Part shown: in pieces, positions 22,641 to 34,523 of the stretch
Position numbering within the stretch: the first letter of the stretch is position 1
Layout of the letters: the number at the start of each line of letters is the position of its first letter
DNA from: Rattus norvegicus
Lineage: Eukaryota > Chordata > Mammalia > Rodentia > Muridae
DNA: 64,000 nt
Direction of reading: 5' to 3'
Assembly: GCF_036323735.1 (NCBI RefSeq)
Contig: NC_086032.1
Location: forward strand, 45,935,335 to 45,999,334
Notes under the pieces: generated by a model
Databases searched by the model: none
Told to the model about the DNA's origin: nothing
Seen by the model: the letters and a program-made list of their open reading frames with translations, nothing else
Position numbers and translations under genes: made by a program

Positions 22641-25600
22641 ACAGCAACAACATCAGAAATAACAGAAATTAAAAATCTTTGGTCATTAATATTTCTCAAC
22701 ATCAATAGAGTCAATTTCCTGATAAAATCACAGGCTAACAAATGGATGCCGAAACTGGATACATCATTCTGCTGCATGTAGGAAACACACCTCAGCAGCA
22801 TAGACACTACTTCAGTGTAAAGGGCATGAAAATGTTTTCAAAGCAAGCAGACCCAAGAAGCAAGCTGGAGTTCCCATTCTAATATAATAGGCTTTCAACT
22901 AAGAGTAATCAAAAGAGTTGGGGAAGGATACTTCATATTCATTAAAGGACAAATCAGCCAAGATGATATCTCAATTCTGAACATCTATACCCTCAAATAC
23001 AAGGGCATCCCCATTCATAAAGTGAAAACTGCTAAAGCTTAAATCACAAACCAGAACCCCACATGTTAAAAGTCATGGATTTCAATACCCGACTCTAACC
23101 AATGGACAAGTCATCGAAACAAAAACTAAAAAGAGGAATAATATAACTAAGGGATGTTATGAACCAAGTGGACCTAACAGATAGCTATAAAACATTTTAC
23201 TGAAAACAAAAGAATATATTTTTTTCTCATCACCTTATGGAATCTTCTCCAAAATTGACACTATATTGTGTCAGAAAGCAAGCCTCAACAGATACAAGAT
23301 GAAATAACCTTTGAATCTTTTGAGAACAATATGGATTAAAGCTGAACTTCAACAGCAACAGAAACAACATAAAGTCTACAAACTCATAGAAACTCAACAC
23401 AACTTTATTTAAAGACCACAGATCAAAGAATTCATAAAGAAAGAAATTAAGTTCTTTTTATAATTCAATGAAAATGAAGTCACAATATACCCATAATGAT
23501 TAGGCAACAAGAAAGCAGTGATCAAAGGAAAGTTCATTACAATAAGTGCTTTCATAAAGAAATTAGAGAATTCTTGTACTAGCAATTTAAAGTTATGCCT
23601 GAAAGTTCTAGAAAAATGAAGCAAACACAACTAAGAGGAGTAGACTGCAGGAAATAATCAAATTTTGGGAAGAAATCAGTAAATTGACAACAGAGAGAAC
23701 AAGACAAAGAATCAACTAAAAAAAGACCTAGTTCTATGAGGAAATCAACAAGATGGACAAACCCTTAGCCAAACTATCTAAAAGGCAGAGAGAAAGTTTA
23801 CAAATTAAAAAAAAATCAGAAGCAAAATGGAGACATAGCGTCATACACTGAGGACATTTCAAGGAATCATTAAATCATACTTTAAAAGGCTATACTTCTC
23901 AGAGTTGAAAAATCTAAACGAAATTGATGATTTTCTAGAAAGATACTACTTACCAAAGTTAAATCAAGATCATATAAACTATTTAAATAATCCTAATAAT
24001 CCTATAAACTCTAAGTAATAGAAGCAGTTATTTAAAGTCTCTCAACCAAAAACAAAACAAAACAAAACAAAAATCCAACCAACCAACCAAACAAACAAAA
24101 AACACCCAATCAACAGACAGACAAACAAAACCACCCGGGCCAGATGATTTTAGCTTAAACTCAAACTATTCCACAAAATAAAAACAGAAGGATCATTGCC
24201 AAACTCTTTCTATGAGACCAGAGTCACCCTGATTCCTAAACTACACAAAGACTCAACAAAGAAAGAAAATTTTAGATCAACTTCACATATAAACACTGAT
24301 GCAATAATACTAAACAAAATATTTGCAAACAAAACCCAGGAACACATCAAAGATATCACTCATCAAGATTAAGTAGGCTTCATCCCAGGGATGCAGAGTT
24401 GTTTAATATATTAAAATCCATCAATGAATCCAACATATGAACAACTGAAAGAAAAAAAAAAACATGATCATTTCATAAGATGCTGAAAAAGTTTTTGAAA
24501 ACACCCAAAATCTTTTCATGTTAAATGTCTTGGAGAGATCAGGGATACAAAGCACACACCTAAACACAAAAAAGGCAATATTCAGCATGCCAATAGTCAA
24601 CATGAAATTAAATGGAGAGAAACTTAAAGGCATTCCACTAAAATCAGGGACAGACAAAAGCAAGGTTCTCCACTCTCTCATTATCCATTCAGCCTAGCAC
24701 TTGAAGTTTTAGCTAGAGCAATAAGAAACTAAAGGAGACCAAGAATATACAAATTAGAATGGAAAAGGTCAAAGTATCACTATTCGCAGATGATAAGATA
24801 GTAAAATAAGTGACCCCAAAAATTGTACCAAAGGACTTATACAGCTGGTAAACACACTTCAGCTAAGTGACTTGATAGAAAAGTCAACTAAAAAAAAAAA
24901 ATCAGTAGCCCTCCTTTATACAAATTATAAACAATAATGTTAAAAACGAAATAAGGGAAACAGAACCCTTAGAATAGCCACAAATAAAATATAGTGGTGA
25001 AATTCTAAGAAAGCAAGTGAAAGTCCCATATGGCAAGAACTTCAAGCCTCTGAATAAAGAAATTGAGGAGGATATCTGAAAGCGGAAAGATTTCCTTTGC
25101 TCATAGATTGGTTGGATTAACATCATAAAAAATAGATCTACAGATTTGATTCAATTTCCATCAAAATTTCAACATAATTCTTACAGACTTGAAAAGACCA
25201 ATTCTCAATATCATATGAAAAAAGGATAGCTAAAATATTTCTGTACAATAAAATATCTTCTGTAAATATCACCATCTCTGATTTCAAACTATACTACAGA
25301 GAAACAGTAATAAGATATATGTGATATTGACATAAAATTGGTTGATCAATGGAATAAAATTGAAGACCCAAAAATAATTTCACACACTTAAGTACACGTG
25401 ATAGTTGAAAAAGAAGCCAAACTCAAACAAAATAAAAAGAAAGCATCTTCAAAAAATGGTACTGGTCTCACTGGATGTCTGTATGTAGAAGAATGCAGAT
25501 AGAGGCTTATTTATACCCTGCAGAAAAATCAAGTCCAAGTGGATCAAATACCTCAACATAAAACAGACCCACTAAATCTAATGGAAGGGAAAGTGGGGAA

Positions 25601-26438
25601 TTGCCTTCACCTCTTTGGCAAGGGAGACAAAATCCTGAACAGAACATCAATAGCTCAGACACTAAGATCAACAATACATGGGACCTCATGAAACTGAAAA
25701 GCTTTTCACATCTAAGGACACCATCAATGCCAGCCTATAGAATAGGGAAAGATCTTCACCAACCCTGTATCTGCCAGAAGACTAATATCTAAAGTATATA
25801 AAGAACTCAAGAAATTAGACACCAATAAACCAAATAACCTAATTAAAATTATGGTACAGAGTTAAGCAGAGAATCCTCAACAGAGGATTCTCGAATTGCT
25901 AAGAAGCATTTAAAGAAATGTTCAGTGTCCTTGGTTATCAGGGAAATGCAAAACAACTCTGAGATTCTATCTTACACCTGTCATTGTGGCTAAGATTAAA
26001 AGCTCAAGCACACTGGTGAGAAAGTGAAACAATAGAAACTCTCCACCATTCCTGATGGGAGTGTAAACTTGTATAACCACTCTGAAAATGAATTTGGTGG
26101 TTTCTCTGAAAATTGGGAATAGTTCTACCCCAAGACCACCCCCTGTGCATCTACCCAAAAGATACCCTTCTATACTAAAGGACACCTGCCCAATTCTGTT
26201 CATAGCAGCTTTCTCTGTAATAACTGGAAAGTGGAAACAACATAGATATCCCTCAACTGAATAATGAATAAAGAAAATGTGGTACATTTACACAATGGAA
26301 TACTATTCAACTATTAACAAACAAAGTTATCGTGAAATATGCAAGCCAATAGAGAGAGGTAGAAAATGTCATCCTGAGTGAGCTAACTCAAACCCAGAAA
26401 GACATACATGGTATATACTCACTTATAAGCAGACATCA
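22641..26438 (+). pseudogene. Lx L1 ORF2 relic
   Basis: Collinear with L1 ORF2: the N-terminal Leu-Asn-Ile-Asn block near 22690, endonuclease remnants to about 23330, RT sequence at 24130-24800 and the C-terminal region at 25860-26430. The catalytic box is still read as Phe-Ala-Asp-Asp at 24783-24794, but an A-rich stretch and several stops and indels surround it. No frame exceeds about 90 codons. Dead and old. Confidence 0.8.
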
Positions 26439-26820
26439 GCCATAAAGTACATGCTACAAAATACAGACCTAAAGAAACTAAGAAAAAGGAGGGGCCAAGA
26501 GTTGATACAGGAATCTTACTCAGAAGCACAAACAAAATATTCACTGAAGATGGATGAAGGGAGAGAATGAATGCGAAAGTGTGGGATAGTGAAAGGCACC
26601 CTGGTTCCCAGTTGAGGAGATTTGAATGACGGTGAGCCTGAAAGGGACAGTAGGTATTCTGCCTGACTTCCAGGAAAACAGGCAGGTCACGAGCCACAGT
26701 CCTCCATAGATTTGTGGCAATGTAAGGGCAACACCCTAAGCCTCTCTCTCCATAGGTAGAGGACAAGACCCCAGGTCACATAGGCTCAAGACAGATCTCC
26801 ATTATAATGAGGTACCTAAA

Positions 26821-28040
26821 GGCCTGGAAGTTTAGCCAATAAGACTTTACTTCCCAGACACTCCTCCCTGTATTTAATCTCAGGCCCACCATGAGAAGTG
26901 GGGTAGAGTTTTACTCATCTACTTTCTGTCATGAAAATAAACGCCTTAAAACCATGGACTGTGACTTCCGGTTTCTAGCTGGGGCCCGAACCTTGCTGAT
27001 CCCGGCCCACAGCTCCCTGCTCCCAAATCCATGGGAGAGAGAGCTCATCGCCCAGACAGGTGGGCACTCCTGAGACTGCAGGGCAGGAGAGACCTCCAGT
27101 ACTACCCACCCTTGTCCACATCCCTGGCCCAAGGAAACTGTATAAGGACTCTGGGAACAGGAAGATAGGGGCACTCAAGCTGCAGGAACGCTGCTATCCA
27201 GACTGCACTCGGATCTGAAAGGACCCGGTCAAACAGCTCCCTGCACCTTCAGAAGGGCACACAAGCCTGGAAAGTCAGAGGAGACTACTCTCTTCCCACA
27301 TTTCTGACTCTAGAGGAAAAGCCTAGTGCCATCTGGGCCCCCTGTGCACAGGGTCCTGAGAGAAGGTGGGGCAGGCCCTTCTGGTGGCTGCCCTCATGGA
27401 GAGCTGAAACCCAGATCTGAGGAGAGACTTCAGGCCCAAGACCAGAGGTAAGACCAACTTTTCTGCTCTGAGTGACATGCCTGGTAGACTCAGGACACAC
27501 TGAATCCCCAGTGAACGGGATTGTTGTGGGGAGGGCAGTAATGGGAGGGGAGAATGGGGAGGGGAACACCCATATAGAAGGGAAGGGGGAGGGATTAGGG
27601 GGATGTTGGCCTGGAAACCCCGGTAAAGGGAATAACAATTGAAATGTAAATAAGAAATACCCAATTTAATATAGATGGAGAAAAAAAAACCCATGGACTG
27701 TATCTTTTCTTTGGCCTGTGGGGAGTCACAGAGAAGATCTTCATCTACATCTTTATCTTCTCCAGAAGAAAGCCTCCCTGCCTTCCCAACCACCACCACC
27801 AAACCTGCAGCCTGTGCATCATCCCAGCAGTGCCTGGATGCAAAAGAGGGACTGGCCTCCTTGCAGGCCTAGGAGCCCCAGTTAGCTCTGGCTGTGTCCC
27901 ACTCAGACTGTGCTTCCCCACCCCTGGATCAGTGTCCTACAGAGGAGGAAGCAGCAGTGTGTGTAAGTCAACTTCCTGTGTTCTGCCTCCCCTGCAGCCT
28001 GAGACGTGTGGCAGAGCAGAGTCAGGACACTCTTAGTCCT
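26821..28040 (+). mobile_element. unassigned LTR/ERV-like segment split by a mini-L1
   Basis: The segment 26821-26962 has a TATA-like TATTTAATCT near 26871 and AATAAA at 26936-26941, the usual order at an LTR promoter/poly(A) region. It continues at 27702-28040 after the mini-L1 with GC-richer, U5- or leader-like sequence. This resembles a betaretrovirus-type rodent ERV LTR, but no gag/pol frame follows and I could not define both ends. Confidence 0.4.
26963..27690 (+). mobile_element. mini-L1: 5'UTR fused to 3'UTR
   Basis: 26963 to about 27505 matches a rat L1 5'UTR monomer in sense orientation, through the GGTAAGACCAAC...CTGCT block and GACTCAGGACACA. From about 27505 it jumps to the L1 3'UTR (ACTGAATCCCCAGTGAACGG), including the G-rich tract (27515-27605) and an A tail at 27681-27689. 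Both ORFs are absent. The 11-bp TSD CCATGGACTGT (26952-26962 and 27691-27701) is perfect, so this short form was retrotransposed as a unit. The poly(A) signal position reads AATATA (27668-27673). Confidence 0.9.
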
Positions 28041-28049
28041 ACACGGACA

Positions 28050-29015
28050 TGGTAAGGAGGTGAGCAAGTATAGCCATCAGATGTGAGGAGAGGGAGAACT
28101 GGAGAGGCATGGGATACAGAATGGCAATCAGTGTAGGGAATCTTTGGTAGTAGTTGAAGACCTAGGATGGGGGAGGTTCCTGGGAATCTATGGGAGACCT
28201 AGCTGAGACACCTTGCAGCTGGCTATATGGAGACTGAAGTGGCTACCTCTTGAAGCCCAAGGACTTCCTGTGGAAGGAAGGGTACAACAATACAACCATA
28301 AAACCTTCAACCCAATACTTGTCCTGCCTACAAAATGCTCAGGCATAAAAATGGAGTGGAGATTGAAAGAACAGCCAACAAGTGACTGGCCCAACTTGAG
28401 ATACCTCATCCATGAAAGAGAGCTAACTCCTGACACTCTTAAAGATACTTTGCTTTGCTGGCATGCAGTTGCTTAGCATAATTATCTCCTGAGAGACTTC
28501 ATCAAGCAGTGGACTGAAACAGAAACAGAGGTCTATAGCCAAACAACAGGTGGTGCTTGGGGAGCTTGTGGTAATTGCATGAATTGAAGGGGTCAAGGAC
28601 ACTGCAAGAAGACATAGAGAGTCAGTTTACCTGGGCCTATGGGGGCTAACAGAGATTAAACCACCAACCAAAGAGCATAAACATGCTGACCTAGGTCCGC
28701 TACACTTTTGTAGCAGATGTGCAGCTTGGTTTTTGTGTGAGTTCCCTGAAAATTAGAGAGTGGGACATCTCTTACTCTGTTGGCTGCCATTGGATCCCCT
28801 TTCACTAACTGAGCCTCACTGGGGGAGGATGCTTTGATTCCTACAGCAATAGGATGCTGGGGAAAAACCCATGAAGGGCCTTCCCCTTCTCTAGGGAGAA
28901 GGAAGAGTAAATAGGACAGATTTTTAAAGGTGGGACTAGGAGGACATGGGGCAGGTGTGGCAATAGGTTTGTAAAGTGAATAAATAAGTGAATTAAAACA
29001 AGCAAACAAAAAAGT
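28050..29015 (+). mobile_element. old rodent L1 3'UTR-like relic (Lx-like)
   Basis: The sequence resembles the 3'UTRs of older Mus/Rattus L1s, with blocks such as AGTGACTGGCCCAACTTGAG (28381), AACCACCAACCAAAGAGCAT (28659), GTAGCAGATGTGCAGCTTGG (28711) and GGCCTTCCCCTTCTCTAGGG (28878). It ends in GTAAAGTGAATAAATAAG and an A-rich tail. No coding capacity. The family name is tentative. Confidence 0.55.
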
Positions 29016-29505
29016 TGTAGTGAGATTAGATGCAATTCTATAACATCTAACTAAATATTAGGCATCAGTAAAATTAATAAAAATCAAGAACAACTTAATT
29101 AAATGTTTTATATCAAATTCTGGCATAAATGATTTATAAGTATGAACTCAATTATTCCATAAGCATCTATGATAAGAATAATTATCTTCATTTCAGAGAA
29201 CAGAATATTTTGAAAAGTTACATAACTAATCTTAACATAATCAATTATAAATTGCCATATATAATTTGTCATTATTTACTTTAAAATGGTTTACATCAAA
29301 TGGGTGAAAGGGAACAAAACAATGATTTTGTAATGTTCTGATATGTCTTAAAGCCTGATATTAGAGTAGACTGGGGTACATTGGTGATTTTCTCAGATAT
29401 GTAAATATGCAACTATAAATTTCAAAGGCAGAGGTAGATATAATGATTCAGTTCAAATTTAAATGAGTTCTCCAATGCACCATATTTACATGAATAGATG
29501 AGTAT
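29016..29505. other. unassigned AT-rich sequence
   Basis: No gene or repeat family recognised. Confidence 0.4.
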
Positions 29506-29506
29506 G

Positions 29507-29507
<1 letters not shown>

Positions 29508-29568
<61 letters not shown>

Positions 29569-29580
29569 AAGAGAGAGAGG
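29508..29580. repeat. compound (CA)n(GA)n microsatellite
   Basis: About 15 CA units followed directly by GA units with AAAG interruptions. Both arrays are purine/pyrimidine alternations on the same strand. Confidence 0.95.
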
Positions 29581-30883
29581 CAAGTACTGAAAAGCAAATA
29601 TGGCTTGAACATGTAAAACTAATAGAACAATTGTATTACTAAAACAAAGAAAACATGGACTCCAAGTCCAAGACAAAACTAAAAATGAGTAGAAACATGG
29701 AGATAAGGGACAAAAGGAAAGCAATTACCGAGAAGTAGTAGCTGAACTGGTGATAATACATTATATTCACTGAAACAATGGAAACAAAATAGCACAGTGG
29801 AACACACATCAGTAATAAATGTCATGGTGGAGAAGAATGATGGTGAATTTTGTTACTGCGTAGGACAGTGCCCAGTGCGGACAATGCCCATGTTCAAAGA
29901 GAAAATCCTACATATGGATCTGATTGGGTGGTCAGACAAGGAGCATGCCCATAAGCAGAGCCCAATGTTTCATCAGGCTCAAAACCAACTCTGTAGAGGG
30001 AAATAAGGTCCAGGCATCTCCATTTTCCTGTCTTGTATTGACATTCTAGAAATATTAAAAGAATATTTCTCTCTCACACAGAGAAGAAGATATAATGAGT
30101 TGAGTGTGTACATTTTATTAATGGGAATTGTAAGGATATAATGTAAAAGACCACAAAAAACATAGAAGAAAACTATTTGTAATCCAAAATTCCAGGGTCA
30201 GGTAAGTAGTAATTATGTGAAGGCACGAGAAGGTTTAAATCTAAGCCATCTAAGTGCAATGAATGCCTCTATATCCTTAACATTCTCAGAACTGCAGCAA
30301 GCTTCATTGAGTCAGCATGGAACTGATCAGATTATTTTAGTTAATCTAAAAATTTAGCAGATCCTTTTTAAGAGACAGCTAAATTCTAAACTGTAGCTAG
30401 ATTTTTCATGAATTGATTTTTAAAAAATTCAAATTGTGGTTTGTTCTGCTTAAAATCATTCTTGAACATCTCTGTTTTACCTTATCCAGAAGTGTTAGAG
30501 GGATTTAGAAGGCCAGCCACATGTAAGAAAGTTTATTTGTAAAATACCAGTCAGATAAAGGATTATAATTTGGAATATGCCAAATATTTTTAAAACTCAA
30601 TGATAATAAAAAATAACTACAAAATTAGAAAAAGACACAAATAACCACTTCCACAAAGAAGGTATAGACTGAAGAAAAGCACATGGAAAGCCAATTAATG
30701 GCATTATTTTTTCCTGGTAAAACTACATTCTAACAATACTGCACAAGTGTCAAAATGTTCAAACTTTCAACCTAGAATAAAGACAGCAAATGCCTAGAAA
30801 AATTTTGAGCAGTAGTAGTTCTCATTCATTGTTATCTAAAAATGAAAACAATTTGAGCATTTCTTTAAAAAAAAACTAACTCT
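29581..30883. other. unassigned intergenic sequence
   Basis: No recognised gene. A 69-codon frame (29797-30006) is not in a recognisable family. No exon signals, conserved domain or repeat match could be supported. Confidence 0.4.
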
Positions 30884-31211
30884 ATTAGTTATTTTTCTAT
30901 TTCTATAATAAAACATCATAATCTAGGAAACTTACAGAAGAAAGTTTCACATTGGCTTACAGTTCCAGGGGGTTAAAGACCACCATGAAATGGTATGAAA
31001 ATGATGGAAGCTAGATCCTCAGCTAAGACTCACAGCAGGAACCACAAATAAGTAGAGACAGAGAACTGTAAATGACCCAAGTCTTGAAGCTCCTTAAGTG
31101 ACATACGACCTCCATACCCCCTAAGCCTCTTAAAGGAGTGCATTAACAGGAGACCAAGCATTTAAATGCCTGAGACTATGGGGAAGGGGGCAACTCATTG
31201 AAACCACCACA
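30884..31211 (-). mobile_element. MT-type MaLR LTR, antisense
   Basis: On the plus strand the reversed LTR reads TTAGTTATTTTTCTATTTCT, then TGGCTTACAGTTCCAGGGGG near 30953, a GACCACCATG block, ...AGCTCCTTAAG..., AGGAGACCAAGCATTTAAAT near 31149 and CTATGGGGAAGGGGGCAACTCATTGAAACCACCACA at its end. The order and motifs match the LTRs at 53207-53933 and 63770-64000. Solo and diverged. Confidence 0.75.
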
Positions 31212-31454
31212 TTGACCAACTTCATACTGTAGATTCCACAATCATCAAGAGCCTTTGGGTTTACCCAAAGAAAAAGAAATTATATATTCACATAAAACTA
31301 TACAGAAATGAGGTTGTAGCAGTTTTATTTACAAGAGATTATGTTCAAGCTTAAAAGAAGTCATGATGTACTTGATGGATAATGGCAGTTAACATACAGA
31401 TACTGGTTTCTTATTTCAAATGAAATGAGCTATGAAGCCATGAAAATACATAGT

Positions 31455-32174
31455 ATAACAATGGAATATTACTCAGCTATCAAAAACAATGACTTTATGA
31501 AATTTATAGGCAAATGGATGGAACTGGAAAATATCATCCTGAGTGAGGTAACCCAATCACAGAAAAATACACATGGTATGCACTCATTGATAAGTGGATA
31601 TTAGCCCAAATTCTTGAATTACTCTAGATGCACAGAACACATGAAACTCAAGAAGGATGACCAAAATGCAAATGCTTCACTCCTTCTTTAAAAGGGGAAC
31701 AAGAATACCCTTGGCAGGGAATAGAGAGGCAAAGTTAAGAAGAGAGGCAGAAGGAACACCCATTCAGAGCCTGCCCCACATGTGGCCCAAACATATAGAG
31801 CCAGTCACCAAACTAGATAAGATGGATGAAGCAAAGAAGTGCAGGCTGACAGAAACCGGATGTAGATCTCTCCTGAGAGACACAGCCAGAATACAGAAAA
31901 TACATAGCTGAATGGCAGCAGAAAACCACTGAACCGAGAATGGGACCCCCGTTGAAGCAATCAGATAAAGGACTGGAAGAGCTTGAAGGGGCTTGAGACC
32001 CCATATGAACAACAATGCCAACCAAGCAGAGCTTCCAGGGACTAAGCCACTACCCAAAGACTACACATGGACTGACCCTGGGCTCAAACCTCATAGGTAG
32101 CAATGAATAGCCTAGTAAGAGTACCACTGGAAGGGGAAGACCTTGGTATTGCCAAGACTGAACCCCCCAGTGAA
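31455..32174 (+). mobile_element. rat L1 fragment: ORF2 end and partial 3'UTR
   Basis: It starts in the last ORF2 block (Tyr-Tyr-Ser-Ala-Ile-Lys-Asn-Asn), passes the normal TAG at 31602-31604 and continues through the 3'UTR to CCCAGTGAA at 32174. The final G-rich tract, AATAAA and poly(A) are missing, which is abnormal for a target-primed insertion. The copy lies only 134 bp upstream of L1 #2, in the same orientation. Confidence 0.9.
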
Positions 32175-32308
32175 TTTGTACTGTTTTATCTGAGCTGATA
32201 AAGTCTTAAACCCATGGGAAACTGGCAAAGCCTTCCCCATTTTGCTCAACCTCAGAAATGACAAAGCCTTCCCCTGTTCCAAACATCAGTGATTAAGAAC
32301 AATTAATC
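32175..32308. other. spacer between two tandem L1 sequences
   Basis: This 134-bp stretch is not L1 as far as I recognise. It contains an imperfect internal duplication, CAAAGCCTTCCCC, at about 32225 and 32264. No match in the rest of the window. Confidence 0.5.
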
Positions 32309-33392
32309 AGAGTTCTCTGCACCCAAATCCCATAAGAGGGAGAACTAAACCTTCAGAGAGGCAGATATGCCTGGGAAGCCAGAAGAGACTACACTCTGCC
32401 CACATTTCTGACTCCAGAGGAAAACACCAAACTCCATCTGGGACCCTGGTGCACAGGGGCTCACAGAAAAGGCAGCGCATGTCCTCCTGGTTGCTGCCTC
32501 GCAGAGAGCTCAAAAGCAACACCCACAAGCAAACTTGAGCCGCGGGACCACAGGTAAGAGCAACTTTTCTGCTCCAAGTGACCTGCCTGGTGGTCTCAGG
32601 ACCCACAGAGGCAAAATTCCTCTGGGACCGGACACTTCCGGTTTTTAGCTGGATTCCCAACCTCACTGATCCCCACCCCCCAGCTCACTGCTCCCAAACC
32701 CCTTGGGAGAGAGAGCTCACTGCCCATACAGGTGAGCACTCCTGAGACTGCAGAGCAGAAGAGACCACAAATACTGCCCACCCCTGTCCACAAACCTGGC
32801 CCAAGAGGAAACTGTATATGGCCTCTGGAAACCAAAAGATAAGGGCACTGGAGCTGCAGGTCCCCTGTGCCGCAAACACCATCGGAACCTGAAGGGAACG
32901 GTTCAACAGTTCTCTGCACCCAAATCCCATGGGAGGGAGAGCTAAAGCTTCAGAGAGGCAGACACGCCTGGGAAGCCAGAAGACACTACACTCTGCCCAC
33001 ATTTCTGACTGCAGAGGAAACACCAAATGCCATCTGGGACCCTGGTGCACAGGGGCTCCCAGGAAAAGGCGTCGCAGGTCCTCCTGATTCCTGTCTTCAC
33101 GGAGAGCTCATAAGCAATACCCCATGAACAAACTTGAGCCTCTGGATCACAGGTAAGACCAACTCTTCTGCTCCAAGTGACCTGCCTGATGGACTCAGGA
33201 CACAGGCCCACAGGAACAGCTGAAGACCTGTAGACATGAAAAACTATTCTCCCAAAAGTAGAACACTCTGTTCCCATAACTGGCTGAAAGAAAACAGGAA
33301 AACAGGTCTACAGCACTCCTGACACACAGGAGTATAGGACAGTCTAGCCACTGTCAGAAATAGCAGAACAAATTAACACCAGAGATAATCTG
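32309..33392 (+). promoter_or_regulatory. L1 #2 5'UTR with two monomers
   Basis: The motif TTCTCTGCACCCAAATCCCA recurs at 32312 and 32910, marking about 1.8 monomers of roughly 598 bp. The region is GC-richer than the rest of the window. Rodent L1 5'UTR monomers act as internal Pol II promoters. Whether these diverged copies still do so cannot be judged from sequence. Splice-donor-like AGGTAAG is present at about 32551 and 33150. Confidence 0.82.
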
Positions 33393-34464
33393 ATGGCGAG
33401 AGGTAAGCGCAGGAACCCAAACAACAGAAACCAATCTACATGGAATCATCGGAGCCCAATTCTCCCACGAAAGCAAACACTGAATATCCAAACACACCAG
33501 AAGAGCAAGATCTAGATTTAAAATCATATTTGATCATGATGCTGGAGGACTTCAAGAAACACTTGAAGAATTCCCTTAGAGAAATGCAGAAAAACATAAA
33601 TAAACAAGTAGAAGCCTATAGAGAGGAATCACAAAAATCCCTGAAAGAATTCCAGGAAAACACAATCAAACAGTTGAAGGAAATAAAAATGGAAATAGAA
33701 GCAATGAAGAAAGAACACAGGGAAATAACCTTGGATATAAAAAACCAAAGGAAGAGACAAGGAGCCGTAGATACAAGCATCACCAACATAATACAAGAGA
33801 TAGAAAGATAATTTCAGGAGCAGAAGATTCCATAGAAAGCATCAACACAACTGTCAAAGATAATGTAAAATGGAAAAAGCTACCAGTCTAAAACATACAG
33901 GGAATCTAGGACTCAATGAGAAAATCAAACCTAAGGATAATAGGTATAGAAGAGAGTGAAGACTCTCAACTCAAAGACCAGTAAATATCTTCAACAAAAT
34001 CATAGAAGAAAACTTTCTTAACCTAAAGAAAGAGATCAACATAAACATACAAGAAGCATACAGAACTCCAAATAGATTGGACCAGAAAAGAAACTCCTCC
34101 TGTCACATAATAGTCAAAACACCAAATGCACAAAATAAAGAAAGAATATTAAAACAGTAAGGGAAAAACGTCAAGAAACGTATGAAGGCAGACCTACTAG
34201 AACCATACCAGACTTCTCTCCAGAGACTATGAAAGCCAGAAGATCCTGGAAAGATATCATACAACCTAAGAGAACACAAGTGCCAGCCCAGGTTACTGTA
34301 TCCTGCAAAACTCTCAATTAACTTAGATGGAGAAACCAAGATATTCCATGACAAATCCAAATTTACACAATATCTTTCTACAAATCTAGTGCTACAAAGG
34401 ATAATAAATGGTAAACCAACAACAAAAGGAGGCAAGCTACACCCTAGAAAAAGAAAGAAACTAA
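33393..34464 (+). pseudogene. L1 #2 ORF1 relic
   Basis: ATG at 33393 starts Met-Ala-Arg-Gly, but a one-base loss near 33433 (compared with the intact copy at 42959) shifts the frame. The main open piece (33440-33811, 123 codons) holds the N-terminus and coiled coil. Later frameshifts break the RNA-recognition and C-terminal domains. The position of the normal stop (TAA, 34462-34464) is kept. Confidence 0.9.
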
Positions 34465-34523
34465 TCGTCTTGGCAACAAAACAAAGAGAAGAAAAGCACA
34501 CAAACATAACCTCACATCCAAAA

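Larger units (their letters stand above)
18838..26820 (+). mobile_element. old Lx-type L1, nearly full length, interrupted
   Basis: The order is a 5'UTR-like GC-richer block (18838-19215), ORF1 from 19216, ORF2 (22640-26438) and an Lx-type 3'UTR (26439 to about 26820). Removing the rat L1 at 19249-21906 leaves about 5.3 kb. Divergence from the rat L1 consensus is much higher than for the other copies, with stops and deletions throughout. The middle-to-end of ORF1 is replaced by a microsatellite. Confidence 0.82.

Noticed and set aside
27285..27802. 159-codon minus-strand frame through the mini-L1
   Set aside because: Runs across the 5'UTR/3'UTR joint and the insertion boundary, antisense, with no recognisable domain; chance frame in GC/G-rich sequence.
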